From Cryptomeria japonica (lineage: Eukaryota; Streptophyta; Pinopsida; Cupressales; Cupressaceae), in contig NC_081407.1 in the NCBI RefSeq assembly GCF_030272615.1, positions 98,315,897-98,379,896 of the forward strand: 64,000 bases of DNA, in the 5' to 3' direction. The notes under the pieces were generated by a model that was not told the origin of the DNA, searched no databases, and saw only the letters and a list, made by a program, of their open reading frames with translations. Positions 45,390 to 56,221 of this stretch are shown here, one piece after another. Made by a program: the position numbers and the translations under genes. Positions within the stretch are counted from its first letter, which is position 1. Each line of letters opens with the position of its first letter.

Positions 45390-45886
45390 AAGAAGTGCCT
45401 CTCACTACTGTCGAACCTTCTACTAATCCTCTCACTACTGTTCAACAACCTTGTTCTACTACTGTTGAGCCTACTTCTGGTGTTGCTCTGCTTCGACAAC
45501 CTATTTCTGCACCCCTGCAACAATCTGCCATGGTTTCTCAGCTTCCTGTTGTGGTTCTACAACAACACTTTGCAACTACTTTTGATCACATCTCTGCAAA
45601 ATCACATCACTTCCACCTGATCTCTCTCTTGGTCCTAATGATTGTATCACCTGGACTGTGGTTCGTCGTAGGCAGAAGGGGAGGTCCTCCCCCCTTGTCC
45701 TAACTTCTCCCTCTCAAGGCTTGGGTGTCTCTTCATCTCCTTGAGTTGGGTCTTGTTTTCTTTTTGATAAGACATTGTTGTAAGGGGGCTTACTCCCTTG
45801 GTTTGTTTTGTCATTTTGATAGTCTCTGACTATGTTAAGGGTCAGCGCCCTAGTTAACGCTATTTTTTTAATAAAAAAATAAATTG
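45390..45886 (+). other. LINE-derived 3' end inside L
   Basis: A coding-like stretch rich in Pro/Gln/Thr/Val is followed by WTVVRRRQKGRSSPLVLTSP, then an untranslated-looking tail ending 'ctatttttttaataaaaaaat'. This resembles the end of a plant LINE ORF1 plus 3' tail. It may be a LINE insertion into L or captured sequence that now travels with L. Confidence 0.45.
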
Positions 45887-45897
45887 GGAAGGCAGAC
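45884..45897 (+). other. L polypurine tract
   Basis: TTGGGAAGGCAGAC directly before the 3' LTR start TGTCATGCCC. Confidence 0.65.
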
Positions 45898-47372
45898 TGT
45901 CATGCCCTCGCCATGAGAAGCACAAGAAAAATGTCTTAATTTTAAGACTTCACAATTTTCTTAATCGAACCTAGACATCAATCTGAACCCACCTAAGATT
46001 AATACAAATCATAGCACTAAAAGTGATTGGCTAAGAAATAAGAAGTGGAACTAGTGTTTAAATGATTTAATAAATGAATTTTTTAATGTTTTCAAGGTCG
46101 ACATAAATAATCTAAGCAAAAGAATAAACTAAGGCCAACTCAAATAAAGAACAATTAATGGAGGGCCAACCTAATAAGACCAAGCCACAAATTAGTTAAA
46201 ATAGCTAATTATTTTAAATGGGCCGACTAAGTGAAAGGCTGCATCCCTCCAAGTGAAGAGGCATAACCTTAAGCCATGATAGGTATATAAGGAAGAAGAT
46301 CGGTTTGAATGAAGGCATCGAGAAAAGGAGGATCAAACAAGGACAACAACATGAGATATGATCTTATCCAAACATTAATAATTTGAGCAACAATGAAGGA
46401 AAAATAATAAAACCAAGAATTTGTATAAACAGGAGTAGTTCATCTCTTAATATATATACAATTAGGCACTAAATCAAACCGGAAATCCTTAATATTGCAG
46501 GCAGTGGCAACATTACCCATTTGTGGTATGCATAGAGATATGCTTAATATATGAAGCCTGATAATGTCCTGATGTAGAATATTGATATATTAATATAGGT
46601 TATAATATGTATGACTGTATAATGATGTATTTGGTCCCTAATATGTTGATATAGGTAGTAATGTGAAGTGTATAGATTTCCAATCTATTTGTTAATTTGC
46701 TACAATCAACCATCAAGAGGTTAGAAAAGGGAATACAAGGAGGGAAACAATTATGAGGGCCTCTTCTAAGAAGACCACCTCATAAGTGGAAGACTGGTAG
46801 TCCCATGAGGCCAAGGGGGTGCAAGAGGTGCCCTGCCCTTGGGCTTAGAAGGGAAGGATGGTTTGGACATCCTATTGTAGTTTCCCCACAAGCTTCTACC
46901 ATGGTTAATTATTGGGTTAAAAGGAGTCCCAATCATAGGAAGGCGATAAAGGTGGTATGATGAGCAAGAATAGTTGTAGAACACCTCACTAGGTACACCA
47001 CATCATATGAGATGGTGGAAGGCCACATGAGGCCAAGGGGGATGGTATATCTACTCTTGGGCCTAGGGTAGAGGATCAATTTGGACACCCTATCATGTCT
47101 CCTTATCCTAACCCTTTATGGTTGAACTCTATTAATGAATTAGATATATAATATGATTAGGGTAATGTTCCTAACCCTAGTAGAAAAAGATATATTTTAT
47201 GGATTATGCTTTCAATGATTATCTAACATGATTGCAAGGCCTCAACCAGGATCTATCTTGTTCAATAATTTAAATTGGTAGATGATATCTCTAACTTTAT
47301 TTCATTTCTTGCTTTGCTTAGAATTGTGATTTTATAGAGAAAATTAGGGCATTAACAAGAGGGGACATTTCA
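45898..47372 (+). repeat. L 3' LTR
   Basis: 1475-bp LTR ending GGGGACATTTCA, followed by the TSD ccaca. Confidence 0.9.
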
Positions 47373-47377
47373 CCACA

Positions 47378-48440
47378 ACCGCTATTGCAATTCCTACAAC
47401 AACATGACTCTCCAACACATACAAATTGCCCAATTTGCCGCCTCTTGCAATTATCAAGGTTCCTTTGGTCACCTTCCAAGTTGTTAACTCAAAAGTGATT
47501 TTACATCCTTGAGCATCTACTAGTTCCACAAAAATCAGATTCCTCTCGAGTTGAGGAACATGTCTCACATCCCGCCATTTTTTAATTTAACATCACATCT
47601 TCTCCACCAACAATGTCACAAGGTTCACTGTCACCAAGATAGACCTTACCAAGTTTGCCTCCTGGATAATTTTTGAAAACTTCCTAGCATGAAGTGGCAT
47701 GAAAGAAGCATTGGAATCTAGTGCCCATGCATCAGTTGTAGACAAAACTAATGTACTCGCATCCACTTCATATGTAATATTTACTTTATATTCATTTGGC
47801 TGATTTTACATCTTCTTGAATGATCAACATTTTTTCTTTATATGGCCTTCTCTACCATGAAACCAACAACCTGTATTTTTACCTCTTGATTTAGATCTTT
47901 TATTGTATTTTGATCTTCTTCTATTGTTATTCTTCTCTCTTTCTTGGGATCTCCCTCTATTGCCAAATACCAAAGCCTCTCTCGAGGAAGTTCCTTGATT
48001 CTGTCTCCTCATATCCTCGCTAAGGAGAGTCATAACAACATCATCAAATTTTAATGTACTTCCTTTCTTACCAAACACTGAATTGTTGATGGCCATCACT
48101 ACTCCTTCTCAGCTATCAGGTAGAGAGCAGAATAATAAAATGGCCTTGATTTCATCGTCCAAGTCTATACTCAAAAAATTAATTGGCTGATTAGTCTGTT
48201 GAATTCATTTAAATAGTTTGACATATTACCTCCTTCATCTTCAAGTTGTACAATTTCTTCACAAATAAATCTATTTTCTCTCACTCTTCATCAACCATTG
48301 TCGCTGGCTTCTTTGCTTTGCCCTCCACCATGATTGAGAGGTCTCTCTGATTCAAAAATGCTTCTATTTGCAACTTCCACATTCCAAAGTTTTGTCCCAA
48401 GAATTTTTCATTTATCTGCCTCTTCTGTCTTTCCTGAATT
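47378..48440 (-). pseudogene. Copia gag and protease (C)
   Basis: Gag (UBN2-type) is seen as EEIVQLEDEGGNMSNYLNEF, then the open frame 48099-47824, which ends in the zinc knuckle CWFHGREGHIKKKC (all four ligands kept). Protease follows with AWALDSNASFM, where the usual DSGAS active site has Asn for Gly, then WRDVRHVPQLERNLIFVE and WKVTKGTLIIARGGKLG. Stops are present in gag's first half and in protease. L interrupts at 47372. Confidence 0.87.
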
Positions 48441-48475
48441 TCTTTACAAATTTCCTTTCATCTTCTCAACCAAGC

Positions 48476-48490
48476 TCCAATACCAATTGT
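48476..48490 (-). other. C primer-binding site
   Basis: On the minus strand ATTGGTATTGGAGC, close to the initiator-Met type TGGTATCAGAGC. It should abut C's 5' LTR, but that LTR is now 10.3 kb away because G3 is inserted exactly here. Confidence 0.8.
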
Positions 48491-48795
48491 TGTTTACCCT
48501 TGAGGGGTGTGTTTCAATAGTGCATAACAATACAAAAATGTAGGAAATATGACAATATACAACAATGCAAGTAAACAAAAGAACTCAGATGTTTGTATAC
48601 ATTAATGCCAAATGCCAATACATTCAAACATAACTTTCTTCGACAATATCTTCACTCTGAAATAGGAAACCAAGTACATACATATAGGTGTCGATGTAGG
48701 TTGTCCGATGCCAATTGCCGACAACTATCATGTAACCACCGACTCGTAACACACGTAACGTTCTAATTACAATATGACATAATTACCCGACAATA
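48491..48795 (-). repeat. G3 3' LTR
   Basis: Aligns throughout with 58512-58818 (for example the shared run 'gcataacaatacaaaaat'). A G-rich tract (CTTTTTGGGGGGGATGA on the minus strand, 48796-48815) sits next to it as polypurine tract. Confidence 0.88.
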
Positions 48796-48989
48796 TCATC
48801 CCCCCCAAAAAGAAGGTTGTCTCCCGACGACATAAAACAAAATGGGAAATGACACTAAGACAAAACATGAAAATCAAAGCTGAGGGGGTACAGAGGGCAT
48901 CCCTAATGAAGAAGGGGCCGGTGGTGGTGGTGCTGCCAACTGCTCCCTCAGTTGGTGAACCTGTTGTGTCCAATGTTGGAGATCTCACT

Positions 48990-51480
48990 CAGCCACCAAC
49001 TGCCTCTCCCTGGATCATTTCACCATAAAAAAACACTTCTATAAGCTCCTTTTGTTTCCCATCCAACGCCTCTAAAGTAGATGTGAGACGGGTCTCAAGG
49101 GTTGCCTGTTTTGCTACCTGGTGTGCATGCCCCGCCATCTCCTGGGCCAAGTCTGCACTGGCATGAGCCAACTCCTCCTCTAGGATGGTCGCTTGGGCTC
49201 TCTGTTGTGCCAGCTCCATCTCCATCGAATGCATGCGAGTGGCTAGCTCTCGTCGACCTGTGATGACCACCACCCGCTATGTCTCTGCTGTCGAGGCACC
49301 ATGTTGGGTATGTTTGAGCTGGTAGTACCCATCCCTGAAAGCTTGCTCTACCCACTGTAGCAACAAGTGTACTCCACCAACCTCAGTCGTCTCCTCGCGC
49401 CTCCAATTTGCCAACATCTCAGAAGTTTCCACAACAGGCCAACCCCTGGCCTCAAAACATCACCCAAACTCCTTAGCACACCCGTCGATGGCAAAGGCGA
49501 GGAGTCCTTCAATGGAAGATTGCCCGACGGTCCACTCCTGAATAGAGACTGCCAATCTCCATGCACTGGCATCAACCTCTTCTGCCATCCTCTGCGCACT
49601 AGCTCCCATCTCTGCCAAAAATACCCCTATGCCCTTCAACTAGCTCTCCGTAGTGGCCCACTTCTGCTGTTGCATCTCCGCCATCTCTTCCTCAAACCCA
49701 ATTGTGTCCTGCAGGAAATCCATCACCAACTCCTGCTTTCCGGTCTACTGATGGGAACTACCATCACCGAGGTCCAAAATCTCTGAAAAAGGACGTGGTT
49801 GGGGTGAGGAAGGTGGGGGTCCTAGTGGTTTCATGAGAGACATCTCATAGCGACCCAACCATGCATCCAATGGTGGCATCATCATCTTCGATCACCATAC
49901 CCTCTACTGCTGAGACCTCTATATGTATGGGTTCCTTCCGTATGGTAGATCCAATGCAAGGAGGTTCATTGGGAGCCAATGATATTGTTGGAACATCCTT
50001 CGTAGCAATTGGTGGAACTGTTGTGGTAACCCTAGAAGGTGTAGGCATTGAAGGTCAGGGTCTCAACTACCCAAATAGTGGGATGGGTACGATTGGTATG
50101 GCTCCTACCGTCACCCCCAAAGTCTGGAGATGTGTTGGTCCTCCATCTTGAGTCAATACTACTAGTGCATACACCAGTCGGACAAATCCCGCAGGTCACA
50201 CTCCACTCGCTGATAATCCACAGATTCCTCTAGTCACGTGCCCAAAGGACACTGCATGGCCACTACTATCCTCTGTACTCAAGGGTTTCTCTACTTCCTA
50301 CTGGCAAGGCGGAATGTGTCATGACTTTGGCTGCTCTGAGAAGATGTGCCCTCAGAGTCGTCCCCTTCCTCTGCACTACTATCCGCTTCTTCTGCAGCCT
50401 CTTCGTCTACATCGTCGTCAATTGTCTTTGTCTCCTGTTCTATGTCTACTTGTGGTGGTCTCTGCCGCTTCCTGCTAGATTGGGCTTCCCCGCTACCTGC
50501 CATGGTATCCAGGTGGGTCCAATAAAAAATGAATGGCTGTGAAGGGTCCCGCATCTCTCGAGGTTTCCAGACATGCTTCTCTGACAACACCTATGTGCGT
50601 ACAACGTTGAGGAACAACCCTATGCTATGAAACAACATATAAAAAGCCTTGTGTCATAGCATCGAGAATTCATGAATTCTGTCGAACAAAACTGTTGCCC
50701 AGTTGTAGACCGTCCCGTTCCTCAGACCGTTCATCAGTGCAATCATGGGTACCATCGTGTCGGATGCCTTGTTGGCTCCTGTAAGTCTTCTCTTCATAAC
50801 ATCCAACAGACACTACCAATCTCCTAGAACTATGTAGGATGTATTCAATCCTCTGCCCTTGGGTACCTTGATCGCAACCCATTCCCGATCTGAGAGATCA
50901 CTTCGGCAAATTAACTACAACAATTTTTCTTTCCTTTCTAGCAATATCTTTGTAGCATTCTTGTCTATTTTATTTCCCTTGTCTGAGATGCTAAATACCC
51001 TAGCAAAATTGTCAGGTGCAAGGGAGACAGTCATGATACTCTGTTGGTATGAGATAGTTGATGCCCTGGTTGCGCTGCCATATGTAGCCACCATCATTTG
51101 CAGACATGATTCAAAATCCCTAATGGTGAAGATGGGCATTTGAATTGCTCAATGCACTTGTGCTTTCCTGATAGATTCTTTTATTATATAATCATTTGGG
51201 GTTTCCAACCACCAGGTCCTACATACATTTCCACTCAAACCTTCGAGTGTAATATTGTCAGGTGTGATTTTCTCCGGCATTGCCTTCTTCTTGTCTTTTC
51301 TTGTATCCGCTGACCCTGCAATTTTCACTCCAGACTGCAACACTCACTTCCCCTTGTCCTTGGCTTCCATGCTTCCCTTTGCCATTTTCTTTGATTGTGA
51401 CGGTTGTTCTAACTGTTGCAATCGTTTTCTCCAGTCTAGCTTTCCTAATTTTTGTTTTCCTAATTCCATTTGAATGATTT
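48990..51480 (-). pseudogene. G3 accessory ORF downstream of pol (unknown family, broken)
   Basis: In sense with pol, minus-strand frames give IFTIRDFESCLQMMVATYGS, IDKNATKILLERKEKLL, SDREWVAIKVPKGRGLN and GTVYNWATVLFDRIHEFSML, a globular domain. Then come a basic patch (SSRKRQRPP) and a strongly acidic Ser/Glu-rich tract (DDDVDEEAAEEADSSAEEGD), ending at a stop at 50291. A coiled-coil piece (RRELATRMHSMEMELAQQRA) lies at 49273-48989. Several stops separate the pieces. The order resembles that of the R ORF, including the NWA-containing block before the basic patch. Additional ORFs between pol and the 3' LTR are known in some plant gypsy lineages; the family here is not recognised. Confidence 0.5.
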
Positions 51481-51489
51481 AACTGCTGG

Positions 51490-52330
51490 TGCCAACACTA
51501 TTAACTTTTGAAATTCCATTATGCTCTACCTTGTACGACAACTTCTCCTTATGCTATCCTTGCTACAACCTCCCACTTACTATGTACGAACTCTCCTGGC
51601 AATGTACCGATAAAATCCCTTCGCAAATGCTTGTACTCCCTTTTTCAAGTATTGTACGGATTTCATGTTGCACACGTACTGATTTTAAATTGCACACATA
51701 CGGATTTCATGTTGTGGTCGTACGGTCTTCCTCGCCTCCTCCTGGCCATACACTATCCTTTCTTAGCGTCCATACAAATTGATTCACTAGCATCCTTGTT
51801 TGTATGGCGTAACCTTCAGTCATTATTGGCCGTACGAAATACATGCCCCGATGTGTCATCACCGTACAATTTGCATGAATTTCGTCCTTTTGCATTTGTC
51901 ATATGAAAGTCTCCCTCTCCATATGTGATTGCACGGATTCTTATGCTCTCTAGTCTCATACGGAAGGCTTATGTTTCCTCTTTAATGGTACGGATTCCTC
52001 TACTCTGTAATTGTATGAACTTCAATTTGTACGGATTCCTTGCCCTCTAACATTGTACGAATTTCCTCTTGCACTGATTATGTTGTATGAATTTCTTTGT
52101 TCATGTGGGCGTACGGATTTCACCCTTTGTCTCTCTTAACCGTACGATTTTTTTTTGGTTGGTCATACAATGCTAAGCTGGTCATATGATTCTTTCTCCA
52201 ATCTATCGTAGGGACTTGTTCCTCTCCTGATTAGTACGAGTTTACCCCCCTTTTCTTTTATTTACATTTTTCTGTCCATACTCTTATTTATGTCTTCTTT
52301 TCTGTACGATCGTACCTCATACGACAGTAC
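51490..52330. repeat. GTACGGAT-word array in G3
   Basis: About 15 occurrences of GTACGGATT and close variants (GTACGAATTT, CATACGGATTT, CCGTACGA) are scattered over 840 bp. They lie between the end of pol and the accessory ORF. The core CGTACG is palindromic. Spacing is irregular (20-100 bp). Open frames through it are not conserved. Confidence 0.65.
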
Positions 52331-52428
52331 ACAATTAAAATTTATTATTATTATTAAATGTTTTTTCAATTTTTCAATTTTTATTTATTTTTAGCTAAAA
52401 AGTATCAATAATTACCTTTTCAATATGT

Positions 52429-54544
52429 TCAGCTGGGCCCTGCCTCTGGGTGAACTTGATCATTCCGCTGTTGCCTGTGGTGGTAAATATTCAACTTCGA
52501 CTCGTTTACCGTCTCCTTTATCGGCTGGTCGGCCAATGTTGACAACTTAATTGCTCCATTCGCAGCTACTTCGCGGATTTTAAATGGCCCTAGCCATCGG
52601 ACTTTAAATGTCCCAGGCTTAATCTCATTCCGCCCATTATACTTCAACATCCATTGACTTGGACGAAATTCCATGCGCCGGATGTGCTTGTCATGCCAAA
52701 TTTTTTGTCTTTGTTGGCAGCTTCAGTGGCCCATTGAGCCATCACTTTGCATTTATCCAACTTGCCTAACGCGTACAACCATTCCCGTAGGCTTTCCATA
52801 TCTCCTAGGTGATTCTTGATCGCGATCCTTAAATTTGGAACCATGAATTCTGTCGGCACAATAGCCTCCTGGCTGTACATTAGCTGAAAGGGTGTTTGGT
52901 CTATGGTCACTTTGTAGGTGGTCCTATATGCCCATAGTACCAATGACAACTTCTCCTCCCAATCTTCCTATTCAACTCCGCAGGACTTATAGATCATCGA
53001 CACCAGTATTTTGTTAGTCACCTCTGCCTGTTCGTTGGCCCTCGGGTAGTACGGGCTTGACAAGGAATGAAAGATCTTAAATTCCGTTGTGAGCAGTGTG
53101 ACCACATGATTCACAAAGTTCCCACTGCGATCATTCGTTAGTTGGATTCAGATGTCATACCTTGTAATAATCTGTTCATAAATGAACTTGGCTGTACTCA
53201 AAGCTGAGTTGTCCGGCAATGCTCGCGCCTTAGCCCACTTCATAAGGTATTTTGTAGCCACCATAATGTAATGACATCTCTATGTTTTGTTGACCTTCAA
53301 AGGTCCAATGAAATCTAGAACCCAATGTTCAAACAACTCTTGGGCATGGGATGGATTGAGGGGCATAAAGTCCCGCTTTAATGGTTTTCCTACCCTCTAG
53401 CACGTATCATGACCCACCACCCATTCACATGCATCATTATATAGGGTGGGCCACCATAGTCCGGCCAACAATACCTTGCGTGTGGTGGTGTCTGGACCCA
53501 TGTGACCTTTGACGGGCCCTTCATGTGCTTCGTGGTGCACTCTCAGAATCTCTTCTTCCATCACACACCTTCTGAGGACTTGGTCAGGTCCCATTTTATA
53601 CAACAACCCGTTAATTAGCTGAAAGGTCCTTCTCAAGACCAGCTTCCTTTTTTCACTCGGTAGCATTCCGACTGTGAATCGAGAGGTAGACAAGTATTCC
53701 CCAATGTTCGCATACCACGGTGGTAGTGTCGCGATTTGGAACAGATGTGCATCAGGAAAATCATCATTGACTCCCTTTGGTGGCTCACCCGACCTAATCT
53801 GGGACAACTGATTAGCGATCACATGACTCTTGCCTGGTAATACAATTATTGTGAAAGTGAACTCCTAAAGGAGAAGTAGCCACTTGCTTATCCTTCCTTG
53901 GATAATGGGTTTATTTACTAGGTACATCAATGCTTGGTGATCCACATTGAAGGTGAATGGTGTCGCCAACAAGTAGAGCCGAAACTTTTGTACGACTTAG
54001 ACCATTCTGAGGGCTTCCCTCTCGGTGGTACTGTAATTCTTCTTGGCTTTCGACATCAACCGACTGACAAAATAGATGGGATGATCCAACCCATGTCCCC
54101 CTTCCTAGGCTAGCATAGCCCCAATAGCATAGTTCGAGGCATCCATGTGTACGTGGAATTCTGGGTCCCTGTTTGGATAGGCCAGAATGGGTGTTTTCAT
54201 CAGTATCCTCTTGAGTTCCTCGAATGCTTCCCCCTGTGCCGATCCCCATATGTACGGTTTGCTCTTTCTTGTCAGTTTGTCCAATGGGAATAAAAGTTGG
54301 GCAAAGTTCTTGATGAACTTCTGATAGTATCCTATATGTCCCAAGAAGAACTTGACTCTGTCACATCAATGGGCGACTCCATCTCCACAATTACCTGTAC
54401 CTTATTCGGGTCAGTTTTTAATCCAGCTTTACAAACGATATGGCCCAACAACTTTCCTTGTGGTACCATAAATCTGCATTTCCACATATTCAAGGCTAGC
54501 CTTGCCCTTTGGCATCTCTCCATGCACTCTCTCAGTGCCACCAA
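52429..54544 (-). pseudogene. G3 pol: RT end, RNase H, integrase
   Basis: The minus strand shows CRFMVPQGKLLGHIVCKAGL (RT thumb), then GYYQKFIKNFAQLLFPLDKL and VHMDASNYAIGAMLA (RNase H start), and RISKWLLLL. The integrase zinc region HHEAHEGPVKGHMGPDTT...GHDTC is followed by a core containing WVLDFIGPLKV, TNDRSGNFVN and ANEQAEVTNK (the D, D and E positions kept). The C-terminal region ends KVRWLGPFKIREVAANGAIKL, with a stop at 52429. Stops and frame changes at about 54100, 53900, 53395 and 52950 inactivate it. Confidence 0.87.
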
Positions 54545-54571
54545 GTGAGTTTTTTTGCTACTGAAAATCGA

Positions 54572-56209
54572 CTAGTCATCCAAAAAGGCTTTAAAATTTC
54601 CCACAGACATCTTATCGAAGATGTGAAGGATCCTTTGGAAGGTTGTCGGAGCATTGCACAACCCAAACAACATTCGATTGTACGCATAGACTCCGTCCTC
54701 CACCACAAAGGTGGTCTTCAACTTGTCCTCCTTAGCTATCGAAATCTGATTGTATCTGAAAAAGCCATCCAGAAATGAGTACATTTCATGGCCAGCCACC
54801 TCCTCCAGGATGTTTTCTGTGAAAGGTATAGGGAACGGATCCTTGATGGTGACTGCATTGAGGCACCAAAAATCCACACAGATGCAGATTTGGTTGGCCT
54901 CCTTCTTCAGTGAGATCACAATCGGCAAGACCCATTCACTTGTCTCCACCCAAAATATGATGCCTGCCTCGAACATCCGTTCAATCTCTTCGTTCACCTT
55001 GGAGGCATAGTTCTTATTCATTCGATATGGCCTCTTCCATACCGACTGGTCTCCCCGGACCAATGGTGTCCGATGGACGCACAATTCTGGTGGGACCGCT
55101 TTCAGATCCTTGTAGGACCAAGCGAACATGTCCTTGTATTCCATGAAGATTTTGAATGTTGCGGCCTTCAACATTGGGCTCCAATCATCTCCTACCCAAA
55201 TATTTCGAGGGGTGGTGGTGTCTCCTAAGTTCGTCTCCTTCACGGTCGGGTCTTCATACCTCATTGGTCTATCCTTTGAAAATTCGTACGTCAGAACATC
55301 ATTTACTTTGGTGTCTCCCTCCTTATACTCACTGTATTCTAGCAGAAACTCATCCTTCTCACCTAGCTCTTCTTCAATTTGCAGCATGTGACAAGCAGAA
55401 TGAAACACTTCATAATCTTCTATTTGCTAGTGGAAGAGTTCATTCAATGAGCAGATGTCATCTTCCGAGCAACCATCGAGTTCAAGCACTCCTTCATTGT
55501 TTGGTTCCGTCTCGTCTTTGCCTTCGTAGAAATCCCACTCCCATATGTTTGAGTCCTTTGAATCAGAGTCAAATGATGTAATCTCCTCGCCGACAACTTG
55601 GGTCCTCAGGTCAATGATGTACTTCCACCCCCCTTTCTCCATGGAAAGGGAATTCTTCTTCCAGTTGTGGTTCACTTTGGCTATAACCAACCACCCTCTC
55701 CCTAAGATGGCGTCATAGCCCTTCTTCTTAACTGGGATTACCACAAAATCCAGTAGGAAGGGTTGTGTGCCAATGGTCACAGGCTGGGCCATTAGGGTGT
55801 CGAGTGGCTTGATGTCGTGCTGGTCTGCTCCGACCAAATTGAATGTGGGTGGCCATAGTGTTGGCTTCCCAAGCTTCTTCCATGTATCCTCCGGTAGCAC
55901 ATTCACCCTAGAACCTCCATCCATGATGGTGTCCTTGAGGATAGCCTCGAGGATTCCCATTTGCACTACCACAGGATGTTGACCACTATTTAAGACCAAT
56001 AACATTGGATCAACTGAGGGGCCGACCGGAACTTCCGTCTGGGTCGCACCTGAAGGTGCATGTGCGATGCTTTGTACGGAACTGAAAATGGCGGTTCTCA
56101 ATTGTGGCATTGTGTCTAGAAGGTCCTTCACCCTTATCGACATCTCCATCTGCAAGACTTGCCCAATTATGTTCTTTTCAGCTTCAGTACGGGATGATGT
56201 ACTCACCAC
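54572..56209 (-). pseudogene. G3 protease and reverse transcriptase
   Basis: The protease block reads TIMDGGSRVNVLPEDTWKKL, so the active site is D-G-G-S rather than D-T/S-G, followed by DFVVIPVKKKGYDAILGRGW. An acidic spacer leads to RT: WKRPYRMNKNYASKVNEEIE, CVDFWCLNAVTIKDPFPIPF, RMLFGLCNAPTTFQR and the catalytic FLDD, which is followed directly by a stop at 54572. A stop at 55427 separates protease from RT in about the same region. Confidence 0.88.
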
Positions 56210-56221
56210 CTCTGCATTGTT

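Larger units (their letters stand above)
42962..47372 (+). mobile_element. LARD-like non-autonomous LTR element L
   Basis: LTRs 42962-44428 and 45898-47372 have TGTCATGCCC...GGGGACATT(A/T)CA ends. A perfect 5-bp TSD ccaca (42957-42961, 47373-47377) flanks it. The internal 1.47 kb has a degenerate Met primer-binding site and a purine tract but no gag or pol. Internal DNA includes LINE-derived sequence. It splits the copia element C between protease and integrase. Confidence 0.92.

Noticed and set aside
45309-45703. Overlapping open frames in L as a novel L-encoded protein.
   Set aside because: They are short, overlapping and in conflicting frames. The downstream part looks LINE-derived.
48491-48795. 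Reading this LTR as the 5' LTR of copia C because a Met-type PBS touches it.
   Set aside because: It matches 58512-58818, has G3's polypurine tract on its other side, and C's true 5' LTR (58821-59121) matches 15273-15572.
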